Under the pieces are notes generated by a model. It ran no database searches. It had not been told where the DNA came from and saw nothing but the letters and a program-made list of their open reading frames with translations. The position numbers and the translations under genes are program-made. From JBGSMX01 sp963790405 (GTDB lineage: Bacteria; Actinomycetota; Coriobacteriia; Anaerosomatales; JAGXFU01), in the NCBI GenBank assembly GCA_963790405.1, contig CAWBOJ010000006.1, positions 534,141 through 598,140 on the forward strand: a stretch of 64,000 nt of DNA, in the 5' to 3' direction. Shown here in pieces: positions 1-9,164 of this stretch; the stretch's first letter is position 1; every line of letters begins with the position of its first letter.

Positions 1-340
1 GTGACTGACTACTTTGTAATCTGTACCGGGCGCAACGATCGGCAGGTTCGTTCGATCGCCGATGAGATCGAGGATCGAACTTCGAGAGCGCGCGGGTATC
101 AAACCGATCGGTCGTGAGGGTGCCGACGAGGGCAAATGGTTCCTCCTCGACTTCGGTGACATCGTCGTTCACGTGTTTCAGCCCGAGGAGCGCGAGTTCT
201 ATCGCCTTGACCGGCTGTGGGGTGAAGCGCCCCGACTGCAGTTGCCCGAAGATGTGGCGAGTGCGAGCGGGGCAACATCAAACGCCCCCGTACCCATCAC
301 GGATGACCCGGACGTTAGCGACGTTGGCGTGCAGGAGTAG
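1..340 (+). CDS. rsfS: Ribosomal silencing factor RsfS (5' end missing, frameshifted)
   Basis: RsfS binds ribosomal protein L14 and blocks subunit joining during starvation. The window opens inside the gene. Frame 1 reads VTDYFVICTGRNDRQVRSIA, the family's conserved N-terminal block, and frame 2 continues from about base 75 with KWFLLDFGDIVVHVFQPEER and an FYRLDRLW block. One extra base near 60-90 joins them, giving 113 visible codons. Perhaps 20-25 N-terminal residues lie outside the window. The EamA gene follows after three bases. I am confident of the family. The break is most likely a sequencing error. Confidence 0.9.
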
Positions 341-343
341 TTG

Positions 344-1274
344 GTGAGATCGACGCTCAGGCGCTACTGGGTCCAGCTCGCACTCATCGGTGTGGCAGTG
401 GTGTGGGGCGCGACGTTCATCATGGTGAAGGACGCTGTCGCGCACTACCCGCTCTACGCGTTTCTTGCGTTGCGTTTCGCGATCGCCGACGGTCGCGTCA
501 CTCGTGCTGTTTCCGAAAGTCTTCTCGCGGTTCGAGCGTGGGACTGTGAGAGTTGGCGTCTTGGCTGGGGTGTTCCTCACAATTGGCTACATATTTCAAA
601 CCTGGGGACTTCAGGGTACGACAGCAAGCAAGGCGGCATTCATCACGGGCATGTTCGTAGTGATCACCCCCATCCTGCAGGCGGTACTGCTGCGACGTGT
701 TCCCGGTTGGGCCACGTCGGTGGGGGTTGTACTGGCTGTGGCCGGCCTGTGGCTGCTCTCGGCAGCCGATGGTGGGGGTTGGACCGCTGGCGACACCCGG
801 GTGCTGCTGTGCGCTGTGGCCTACTCGGCTCACATGATCGTGTTGGGCTCGTGGGGTCGGGGACACGATGCAGGAGCGTTGACATTCGTGCAGATCGTGG
901 TGGTTGGAGGTGTGTGTGCTGTCGTCTCGCTTGCGACTGAGCCGCTGGCGCTTCCGTCCGATTCATCGGTGTGGGTAGCGCTGCTCGTGACCGGTGTCTT
1001 CGCTTCGGCGGTAGCGTTTGCAGTCCAGACGTATGCGCAACGCACTATCCCGCCGGCGCGAACCGCTCTCATCTTGATCAGCGAGCCGGCGTTCGGAGGG
1101 CTGTTCGGCTGGCTTGCGGGCGAAGCGCTCGGGGTGCGAGGCCTTGCTGGAGCGGTTCTCATTCTGGGCGGCATGGTAATGGCCGAGGTGGTAGCCGCGC
1201 GAATCGGGTCGGATGAAGCGGTCGTGTTCGAGCCCTCTCTCGAAGGACCGAGTGTTCCACTCATCGAGAAGTAG
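344..1274 (+). CDS. EamA/DMT-family transporter (one frameshift)
   Basis: This is a multi-pass membrane permease of the drug/metabolite transporter (EamA) superfamily. About ten hydrophobic segments are visible, from WVQLALIGVAVVWGATFIM at the start to LAGAVLILGGMVMAEVVAA at the end, in two homologous halves. The substrate cannot be read from sequence. GTG at 344 lies 7 bases after AGGAG; TTG at 341 is an alternative. The frame changes by +1 near 488 (FAIA then TVASLVLFPK); removing one base gives 310 codons, normal for the family. It follows rsfS closely and is unrelated to it in function. The next feature downstream is a tRNA with its own promoter. Confidence 0.85.
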
Positions 1275-1315
1275 AGCCGCTAAGCGCGAGTCAAGACATG
1301 CCGAGGAGGGCTCGC

Positions 1316-1343
1316 TTGACCAGCGTAGGGGGGCTGGTATACT
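1316..1343 (+). promoter_or_regulatory. Promoter of tRNA-Ala
   Basis: TTGACC (1316-1321) and TATACT (1338-1343) are separated by 16 bases, a near-consensus housekeeping-sigma promoter. The -10 box ends 32 bases before the mature tRNA 5' end. Confidence 0.75.
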
Positions 1344-1375
1344 ACCGCTTGCCGCTTTCGGCGGCGTGCAGGAAC

Positions 1376-1451
1376 GGGGCCTTAGCTCAGCTGGGAGAGC
1401 GCATGGCTGGCAGCCATGAGGTCAGGGGTTCGATCCCCCTAGGCTCCACCA
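1376..1451 (+). tRNA. tRNA-Ala (GGC)
   Basis: The cloverleaf folds completely. The acceptor arms GGGGCCT and AGGCTCC pair with one G-U. The anticodon stem CATGG/CCATG encloses loop CTGGCAG, so the anticodon is GGC. The T-arm carries TTCGATC. The 3' CCA is encoded. A promoter and a terminator flank the gene, so it is a single-gene unit. Confidence 0.96.
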
Positions 1452-1460
1452 AAGAACACA

Positions 1461-1493
1461 AACGCCCGTCGGAAGAATCCGGCGGGCGTTTCT
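1461..1493 (+). terminator. Rho-independent terminator after tRNA-Ala
   Basis: AACGCCCGTCGG and CCGGCGGGCGTT form a 12-bp stem (one G-T) around a 6-base loop, followed by TCT. It lies 10 bases after the tRNA. Confidence 0.8.
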
Positions 1494-1549
1494 CTATGTG
1501 CGAAAGTCGGGAGAGCGAAAGGCAGGCACGTAGCTGACAAGGAGCAAAG

Positions 1550-1957
1550 TCAGCTGCCGACCTCACTTTTCAGGACGTCGGTCATCATTGTGGTCGACGA
1601 AACGGTGTGGTCGACGCCGAAGCGCTTGTCGAACAGCCATTCGTTTCTGGGGTCGTTGATTCGCGCTGCTGTAGTGGGAATATGGTATTCCGTTCGCGCC
1701 AGCAGGCAGACCACGAGATTGTCCTCGTCGTCTCCCGTCACCGCCGCTACCGCATCGGCTCGGCTGATGTGCGCCGCTTCCAAGATGACCGGCTCACATG
1801 CGTCACCGTGGACGATCTTCAGGTCGGGGCGGGTCTCACGAAGTCGCTGTACTCGGCAGTCATCTTGCTCAACAACGATGACCTCGTGGCCTGCCGACCG
1901 CATGTTCTCGGCAAGGTTTGCTCCGAGCTTGCCCCCGCCGGCGATGAGAATGAACAT
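1550..1957 (-). CDS. Short TrkA-type NAD-binding protein (RCK_N domain only)
   Basis: The 135-residue protein starts MFILIAGGGKLGANLAENM, a Rossmann dinucleotide-binding motif (GGGKLG) typical of TrkA/KtrA regulators of K+ uptake. An acidic residue ends strand 2 (VIVVEQDD), and a GDACEP block follows. It is only the N-terminal RCK domain; the TrkA_C domain seen in its upstream neighbour is absent. It ends at a stop 57 bases before the tRNA-Ala terminator, so the shortness looks real. It lies 28 bases after a full-length TrkA on the same strand. Paired TrkA proteins (CeoB/CeoC-like) are common in actinobacteria. No Trk/Ktr membrane subunit is visible in the window. Confidence 0.85.
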   Translation of the reverse strand: MFILIAGGGKLGANLAENMRSAGHEVIVVEQDDCRVQRLRETRPDLKIVHGDACEPVILEAAHISRADAVAAVTGDDEDNLVVCLLARTEYHIPTTAARINDPRNEWLFDKRFGVDHTVSSTTMMTDVLKSEVGS

Positions 1958-1985
1958 CTTCGCGCCTCTCTTCTCCGGTGGCCCC

Positions 1986-2633
1986 TTAGGGGACCAACAT
2001 CTCGACGAAACGCTTGGCGGACTGTTCGGTGACCACCGCGTGCAGGATGTCTCCCGCTCGGACGCATGATCCGGCGGTAGGTATGTGCGAGCGGCCCGAG
2101 CGCACAATGGCGACAGGGACGATTTCGCCGGGGACTTCGATCGAGCTGATCTCGCGACCGTCAAGGCGAGGCGGGACCTCGATTGAGAGCAACTTGACCT
2201 CTCCGTCCCCGAACGACGCATCTCGCGTGGCGTTCGGGTGCAGCAGGATGGAGAGGATCTCGTTCTTCGACCAGGCCACCGACGAGACAGCCGGTATGCC
2301 GAGCCTCCGATAGATATCGGCCCTTCGAGGCTCGTAGATGCGTGCAACGACGCGGGGAACACGGAAGAACTCCTTGGCGACCTTGGCGGCAACGACGTTG
2401 GAGTTGTCGCCGCTCGTCACTGCACAGAAGGCGTCGGCGTGTTCGGTGTCGGCGTCGATGAGAGTGGCATGGTCGAAGGCCTTGCCCGCATGGGTCGTAC
2501 CGGCGAAACCCGCTCCGAGTCGATCGAACGTCGCGGGATCGTGGTCAATCACCGCAACATCGTGTCCTTCGAGGGACAGGTGGGTGGCGAGAAGCGCGCC
2601 CACTCTCCCGCAACCGGCGATGATAATCCTCAC
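1986..2633 (-). CDS. trkA: TrkA-family potassium uptake regulator (RCK_N + TrkA_C)
   Basis: A cytoplasmic 215-residue regulator that binds NAD(H) or ATP and gates a K+ uptake channel. The Rossmann motif is IIIAGCGRVGALLATHL at the N-terminus with acidic VIDHD after strand 2. Residues from about 135 (FGDGEVKLLSIEVPPRLDGR) form a TrkA_C domain. GTG at 2633 is chosen because AAGGAGG lies just upstream and the codon overlaps the TGA of the P-type ATPase (GTGA), which implies translational coupling. Upstream in-frame codons would lie inside the ATPase. The pairing suggests joint control of K+/Na+ balance, which is inference. Confidence 0.92.
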   Translation of the reverse strand: MRIIIAGCGRVGALLATHLSLEGHDVAVIDHDPATFDRLGAGFAGTTHAGKAFDHATLIDADTEHADAFCAVTSGDNSNVVAAKVAKEFFRVPRVVARIYEPRRADIYRRLGIPAVSSVAWSKNEILSILLHPNATRDASFGDGEVKLLSIEVPPRLDGREISSIEVPGEIVPVAIVRSGRSHIPTAGSCVRAGDILHAVVTEQSAKRFVEMLVP

Positions 2634-5480
2634 GCTGCCTCCTTGGGTCGTGGCGCCTGCGCGTGCGTGGTCTGTATATTCCCTGTGCCGGGCTTCGAGT
2701 ACATTCGCCGTACGAAGAACTTGCGTATCTCGTCGGCGACGAGAAGTGTGGGGCTCAATATGGCCAGCAGCAGCCAGTCTCGGCCTTCGATGGGCACGAA
2801 GCCGAAGACGCTTGCCAACGGCGCCCAGTAGACCATCAGGGCAAGCAGGGCTACCTCTGAGATGATGCCTACAAGGAGCAGACGATTGCTGAAGAAGCCG
2901 ACTTTGAAAATTGACTCCCGGTTCGTTCTCTGTGCGAAGCCATTCCCGATCTGCGTGGCCACGACAGCCGCAAAGGTCATCGTCGTTGCCAGCATGTAGG
3001 GGTGTCCCGACGCGGGAAGAGGCGTGCCGGGACGCCAGCCTCGGCTCCAGTAGGCCCAGAAGTAGGCGCTCATGCATGCAGCCGTCTGTATGGGCCCCAA
3101 GTAGAAGTACGCGCGCAGCAACACCTTCTTGCTGAGTAGACGTTCGGTGCGCGGGCGTGGGGGACGATGCATGACGCCGGGTTCGGGCTTCTCGATACCG
3201 AGCGCCAACGCCGGTACCAGGTCGGTGCCGAGGTCGATTGCAAGGATCTGGAGGACCGTGAGCGGCAGCGGGATCTTGAACATCACGAAGAGAATGAATG
3301 GCACGATCTCGGGCACGTTGCTCGTGAAGATGTAGGTCACGAAGCGTCGGATGTTGTCGAAGACGGCGCGCCCCTCTTCGACGGCGTGCACGATGCTCGC
3401 GAAGTTGTCGTCGGCGAGTACCATGTCGGCGGCCTCGCGGGCGACATCAGTGCCGGCCTTTCCCATTGCGACGCCGATATCCGCCGCTTTGAGTGCAGGT
3501 GCGTCATTCACGCCGTCGCCTGTCATAGCAACGATGTGTCCGAGACTGCGCAGGGCGCTTGCGACTCGCATCTTGTGTTCGGGGGAAACGCGGGCGAAGA
3601 GGACCTCTAGGTCCTCGCCGAGCAAGTCGTGAAGCTGCTCGGGTGTCATGGTCTCTAGGTCCGCACCCGTGATGATGCGTGGGTTGTCTCCATGGACGAT
3701 GCCGATGCGGCGGGCGATCGACTCGGCGGTGAGTCCGTAGTCTCCCGTGATCATGATGATTCGCACGCCGGCGTCCGCGCACTGCTTGACGGTTTGCGCA
3801 ACCTCGGCACGCGGCGGGTCCATCATGGCTACCAGGCCGAGGAACGTGAGGTCACGTTCCGTTTCGTCGCTCTCGTAGCGGTCGGTGTTTGGGACGTCAC
3901 GTGTCGCGATTGCGAGTACGCGCAGTCCCGTTCGCGCGAACTCGTCGTTGGCGTGCATGGCCGCTTCGCGATCGCTTTCGGTGATCGGACGCGTCTTGCC
4001 CCCCTCACACACCGATGTACACAGGTCGAGAGTCTCTCGCGGCGCTCCCTTTGTGGCCGCGAAGCGTACCCCGCCCGGGCCTTCATGAACGGTGGACATC
4101 CGCTTGCGTGTCGCATCGAAGGGGAGCTCGTAGACGCGTGGCGTCTCGGACTCCTGCGTCTCCCGGTCGACGCCGAGCTTGCGAGCAGCGACCAAGATGG
4201 CGGCCTCGGTGGGGTCACCCACGATGTGCCACACCGGGTGTGCTTCGTCCGGGGCGAGCAGACGCGCGTCCGTGCATAGCGCACCGACGCGGACGAGATC
4301 GCGTGCGCACCCGGCAGAGAGCACGGCTTCGTCGTGACTCTGTCGTGACGAGTTCGCCCGTGGGGTCGTAGCCCGTGCCGGTCACCTCGAGCGCCATGCC
4401 GGGAACGTAGAGGTCGCGCACGGTCATCTCGTTGGCAGTGAGTGTGCCGGTCTTGTCGGTGCAGATGACGGTCGTCGAACCGAGCGTTTCGACCGCCGAG
4501 AGCTTCTTCACGAGCGCGTGCCTCTTGGCCATTCGCTGCACGCCCATCGCGAGCGACAGCGTGACTGTCGGAAGCAAGCCTTCGGGGACGTTGGCGACGA
4601 TGATGCCCACCGAGAACATGAAGCCCTCGATGATCGTCAGTCCGCCCAGGAAGTGACCCAGCAAGAAGAAGACGATGCCGAGTCCGGTGGCGAGGATCGC
4701 CACGAGCTGCGTGACCTTGGCCATCTCCTTCTGAAGCGGGGAGAGCTCCTCTTCCACTGACTGTGTGAGCGAGGCGATGTTCCCGAATTCGGTGTGCATG
4801 CCGGTGGCGGTGACGACGGCTTTTCCTCGGCCGTAGGCGACCGCAGTGCCGGCGAAGACCATGTTGGGGAGCTCGGTCGGATTCGAGAACGCATCACCGA
4901 ACGGTCGAGAATTGCGTCGCGCAGGCGTGGACTCGCCATTGAGGGTCGCCTGGTTGACCCGCAGGTCGAATTCCTCGACCAGACGTGCGTCTGCCGAGAC
5001 GTTGTCGCCTTCCTCGAGCACAAGCAAGTCGCCTGGCACGATCTCGGGGGCGAGCACCTCACACACGTCGTTGTCGCGGATCACGCGGGCTTTCTGCGGG
5101 ATCAGGTGCTTGAGTGCCTCGGTGGCCTTCTCGGCCCGGAACTCTTGCCAGAAGCTGAAAATGGCGTTGATGAAGATGACGGCGAAGACGGCCCAACCAA
5201 GCTCGGGCATGCCGCCGACGAAGGCGAGTCCGCCTCCGACCCAGAGCATGATCGCGAACAGGTGGTAGAAGTTCGAGAGGAACTTGAGGATGAGGGGAGT
5301 GCCCCGCACCTCTTCGATCCGGTTGAGCCCGTAGTGTTCGAGTCGTGTCGCGGCCTCGTCAGAACTAAGCCCTGCCGGTGATGTCCGGAGGGCTTCGAAT
5401 ACTTCATCGGCGCGCAGTGCGTGATAGGAGGGGGCGCCTTCGGGCGTCCGATCCGGTTCCCCGTCAAGTGGATCGGTCAT
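2630..5480 (-). CDS. P-type cation ATPase, P2C (Na+/K+-ATPase-like) subfamily
   Basis: An ATP-driven membrane cation pump of 950 codons once one +1 shift near 4,335 is allowed for. In order: cation ATPase N-terminal domain (YHALRADEVFEALRTSPAGL), actuator loop TLNGES, TM4 motif VANVPEGLLPTVTLSLAMG, phosphorylation site CTDKTGTLT (residue ~340), ATP-binding KGAPRE, hinge MTGDGVNDAPALKAADIGVA, and C-terminal transmembrane block. PEGLLPTVT and the IDLGTDLVPALALGIE segment resemble animal Na+,K+-ATPase alpha more than SERCA (PEGLP). I therefore place it in P2C; the transported ion is not proven. ATG at 5480 has AGGAG upstream. It overlaps trkA by four bases. Confidence 0.9.
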
Positions 5481-5605
5481 GCCACATCTCCTGGTGTGAC
5501 TAATGCCAATGGAAGGTATCGTACTCCGCGCTTGGGGGTGTGGATAGAGGTCATCTTGGTGTTCTGCGATGCGGTGCGGCGACGGGTTTCACGGCCGGTG
5601 ATTGC

Positions 5606-5632
5606 GTGACTGTCGTGTGACCGTTTCGTGAC
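5606..5632. promoter_or_regulatory. Three GTGAC direct repeats at exact 11-bp spacing
   Basis: GTGAC occurs at 5606, 5617 and 5628, one per helical turn on the same DNA face. Direct repeats at 11-bp spacing are typical binding sites for OmpR/PhoB-family response regulators. The site lies about 125 bases upstream of the ATPase start and about 100 upstream of the leuS promoter candidate. No response regulator of that family is encoded nearby, so its regulator and target are unknown. Confidence 0.4.
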
Positions 5633-5730
5633 GCTCCCAGGGGCTTCTGGATCGGGTGCGATAGCTGGCTTCTGGGTCTACTGGGGCCGCGTGTGGGCCC
5701 GGGACGTGCTCGGCTAGAGGGTCGCGCTGT

Positions 5731-5759
5731 TTCGCAGGGGGCGTATCCTCGGCTATCAT
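5731..5759 (+). promoter_or_regulatory. Candidate leuS promoter
   Basis: TTCGCA (5731-5736) and TATCAT (5754-5759) have a 17-base spacer. The -10 is good and the -35 weak. They lie 43 bases before the preferred leuS start. Confidence 0.4.
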
Positions 5760-5801
5760 GCTTTGAGCATGCTACCGGCGCCCGATGGAGGCCGATCACT
5801 C

Positions 5802-8343
5802 GTGTCTACGAAGTACGATCCGCACGCGATAGAACCCAAGTGGCAACAGGCGTGGGCGGACAGCCGTCTGTATTCGGTCACTGAGGATCCCGACAAGCCC
5901 AAGTACTACTTGCTGGAGATGTTCCCGTATCCGAGCGGTGACATCCACATGGGTCACGTGCGCAACTACACGATTGGCGACGTGGTTGCTCGGCATCTGA
6001 CGATGCGCGGGTTCAACGTGTTGCACCCGATCGGTTGGGACTCTTTCGGCCTGCCTGCCGAGAACGCCGCCATCAAGAACGCCACGCATCCGGCAACGTG
6101 GACGTATGCGAACATCGAGAAGCAGACCGAGAGCTTCAAGCGGATGGGCTTCAGCTATGACTGGGACCGCAAGGTCGTTTCCAGTGACGTGGACTACTAC
6201 CGTTGGGGCCAGTGGATCTTCCTGAAGTTCTGGGAACGCGGGCTCGTGGAGCGCAAAGCTTCGCCGGTGAACTGGTGTCCGAGCTGCAAGACCGTGCTCG
6301 CCAACGAGCAGGTGCTTGGCGGCGGGGACTGCTGGCGCTGCCACTCGCAGGTCGAGAAGCGCGACCTGGAGCAGTGGTACTTCAAGATCACCGAATACGC
6401 TCAGGAGCTGCTCGACTCGCTCGACGAGATGCCCGGCTGGCCCGAGCGCGTGAAGACCATGCAGGCAAACTGGATCGGTCGAAGCGAGGGTGCCGAGGTC
6501 AAGTTCGCGCTGTGCGACGCCGACGGCGAGCCGAGCGATGAGACGATCACCGTGTTCACCACGCGACCGGACACGTTGTTCGGCTGCTCGTTCTTCCTGC
6601 TCGCACCCGAGCACCCGCTCGTGCGCGAGTTCGTTGCAGGGACCGAGTACGAGGCCGGCGTGAACGCCGTGGTCGCGGGTGCGGCCCGCGAGACCGCGGT
6701 CGAGCGTTCGATGGGCGAGCGCGAGAAGAACGGCGCGTTCACGGGTCGCTACGTGGTCAACCCCGTCAACGGCGAGAAGGTCCCGGTCTGGGTGAGCGAC
6801 TACGTGCTCATGGACTACGGCACCGGCGCGGTCATGGCCGTGCCCTGCGGCGACCAGCGCGACTTCGAGTTCGCGCGCAAGTACGGACTCGACGATCCCG
6901 CCGGTCGTGGTGGCCGAGGACGACCCGCTTCTCGGCGAGGTGCGGGAGCGAGACCGAGCGCGTCATGAACGACGTGCCGTGGGAGGTCGCATACGACGGC
7001 CCCGGCATCATGGTGCAGTCCGGCGAGTTCACCGGCATGGCCGGTGGCAAGGCCTCCGAAGGCATGCACGCGGTGACCGAGTGGTTGCGCGAGCGCAGCG
7101 CCGGAGACTTCTCGATCAACTTCCGACTGCGCGACTGGCTCATTTCTCGGCAGCGGTACTGGGGCAACCCGATCCCGGCGATCCACTGCCCCACGTGCGG
7201 GCTCGTGCCGGTACCCGAGGCGGACCTGCCCATCGTGCTTGCCGCGCGATGTGGACATCACCAAGGGCGAGACGCTCGCCGACCACCCCGAGTTCTACGA
7301 GACCACGTGTCCGAAGTGCGGCGGCGCTGCCAAGCGCGAGACCGACACGATGGACACGTTCACGTGCTCGAGCTGGTACTACATCCGCTACGCCGACGCG
7401 CGCAACGATTCGGCGATCTGGGACAAGGCCAAGGCCGACTACTGGCTGCCGGTCGACCAGTACATCGGCGGCATCGAGCACGCGATCCTGCACCTGCTGT
7501 ACTCGCGCTTCTTCACCAAGGTCTTTCGCGACATGGGCATCTGCGAGCTTCGGCGAGCCGTTCACCAACCTGCTCACGCAAGGCATGGTGAAGATGGACG
7601 GCGAGGTCATGAGCAAGTCGAAGGGCAACGTGGTCGCGCCCGAGGACATGATCGCCAAGTACGGCTGCGATGCGCTGCGCGCCTACATCCTGTTCATGGC
7701 GCCGCCCGACAAGGACCTCGAGTGGTCCTACGAGGGTCTGGACGGCATGTACCGCTGGCTCGGCCGCGTGTGGCGATTCATCGACGAGATCTGCCGAGGA
7801 AGTCGCGGGCGGTTGCGGTGTCGCCGCTTCCGGTGACGAGGCCGCCAAGACACTGCACCGCGAGATGCACCGCGTGATCGGCAAGGTCACGGACGACATC
7901 GGCGGGTTCCAGCTCAACACCTCGATCGCGGCGATGATGGAGCTTACGAACGCGGCGTACGACTACCGCAAGTCCGTGGCTGAGGGTTCGCGCGACCTGC
8001 CGCTGCTCGGCCAGGTCGCCGAGACGCTCACGCTGCTGCTCGCGCCCTACGTGCCGCACATGGCCGAGGAGCTGTGGAGCGAGGTGCTGGGGCGTGACGG
8101 CTCGGTGCATCGCGCAGGAGTGGCCGGTCTTCGACGCGTCGGCCGCAGCTGCCGAGGTCGTGCAGATCGTCGTGCAGGTCAATGGCAAGGTGCGCGGCAA
8201 GATCGAGATCGATGTGGATTCGCCTGAGGAAGACGTGATTGCCGCGGCGCTGACTGAGGTCGCGTCCGCACGTCGAGGGCAAAGACGTGAAGAAGGTCGT
8301 CGTCGTCCCCGGCAAGCTCGTGAGCGTAGTCGTCGCAGGGTAA
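5802..8343 (+). CDS. leuS: Leucyl-tRNA synthetase (seven frameshifts)
   Basis: Class I synthetase charging tRNA-Leu. The HIGH box appears as HMGHVRNYTIGDV and the KMSKS loop as VMSKSKGNVV. Zinc-type pairs CPSC/CWRC and CPTC/CPKC, the editing domain (TTRPDTLFGCSFFLLAPEHP) and the C-terminal VQVNGKVRGKIEID block are present. The reading frame advances by +1 near 6,893, 6,960, 7,248, 7,550, 7,797, 8,108 and 8,270. Removing seven bases gives 845 codons, normal for bacterial LeuS. GTG at 5802 is preferred over ATG 5763 because GGAGG precedes it and the family begins at STKYDP. An essential gene cannot carry seven real frameshifts, so these are most likely consensus errors. Confidence 0.95.
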
Positions 8344-8400
8344 GACCTCGTTCAGATTCGGCTTGTGTCGATCGGGCACAGTGCACCAAGAAGAATTCGC

Positions 8401-8432
8401 GGCGCCCCCTCCGCTCTTCGGGAGGGGGCGCT
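8401..8432 (+). terminator. 12-bp hairpin at the leuS/comEA boundary (possible terminator or comEA RBS mask)
   Basis: GGCGCCCCCTCC (8401-8412) pairs with GGAGGGGGCGCT (8421-8432) around an 8-base loop. Only two T's follow, so termination would be weak. The 3' arm contains GGAGG, the only good Shine-Dalgarno for comEA ATG 8437. The hairpin would therefore hide that site in a leuS read-through transcript. Confidence 0.55.
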
Positions 8433-8436
8433 GTTC

Positions 8437-9164
8437 ATGTCCACGGTGCGCGAGAGCTGGGATGAGCTCACGGCTCGAGCTGGGTTGTCGCGAGTGTCAC
8501 CACGCGTCGTGGTCATCATCGCTGTGGTGGCCGTCGCGGCGTGCGGGTGGGCGCTGTGGGGAAAGCCTGCGGGGGACGCTGCGGAGTTCTCGTACGAATC
8601 CGCAGCGGCATCGTCGGGGGAGGCGGACGCGGCTGCGCCACAGGCAAACGGGGGCGACTCCGGTTCGGCTACCGCGCAACCTTCGGGCGAGACGTCGGTG
8701 GTAGTACATGTGGCCGGAGCAGTACTGCATCCGGGTATCGTCCGGCTCACGCCGGGAGCGCGGGTGGCGGATGCGCTCGAGCAGGCGGGCGGTGCCATCT
8801 GTAGAAGCAGCACTCGATGCGGTGAACCTGGCGCGCGTGCTCTCTGATGGCGAGCAGATCTACATCCCGACTCAGGACGAACTCGCCACCGGGTCCGGAT
8901 CGCCGGGTGTCGAAGGCGGTGCCGGGTTTGGGGCCTCGGCTCCGGGTGCAGTCGCAATCAGGCTCCTCGGGCGTGGTGAACATCAACACCGCCGATGTCG
9001 CGCAGCTCGACACGCTGCCGGGTGTGGGCCCTTCGACCGCCGAGAAGATCGTGGCCGACCGAGAAGCCAACGGGCCGTTTGCGACACCGGAAGACCTCAT
9101 GCGCGTGTCCGGGATCGGTGAGAAACGCCTTGAGGAGCTTCGAGACCTGATAACGACTCAGTGA
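8437..9164 (+). CDS. comEA: ComEA competence DNA-binding protein (two frameshifts)
   Basis: A membrane-anchored receptor for double-stranded DNA in natural transformation. One N-terminal membrane helix (VVVIIAVVAVAACGWALWG), a Ser/Ala-rich linker, an SLBB-like domain (VVVHVAGAVLHPGIVRLTPG) and a helix-hairpin-helix domain (VNINTADVAQLDTLPGVGPS; IGEKRLEELRDL) appear in that order. Frames change by +1 near 8,803 and between 8,900 and 8,945; the repaired length is 242 codons. Start ATG 8437 follows GGAGG held in a hairpin. It overlaps comEC by four bases, so the two are coupled. Confidence 0.92.

Larger units (their letters stand above)
5481..5801. other. Divergent intergenic region between the P-type ATPase and leuS
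   Basis: This 321-base non-coding stretch separates divergent genes. It contains three phased GTGAC direct repeats and a candidate leuS promoter, listed separately, plus a small ATGCT/AGCAT palindrome at 5758-5770. I saw no T-box or other riboswitch architecture. Confidence 0.7.

Noticed and set aside
1376..1451. tRNA-Ala as an integration site
   Set aside because: No integrase and no repeat of the tRNA 3' end found in the window.
5802..8343. Programmed +1 frameshifting or pseudogenisation of leuS
   Set aside because: Seven breaks in one essential gene with every domain conserved and no shared slippery site; consensus errors explain it.
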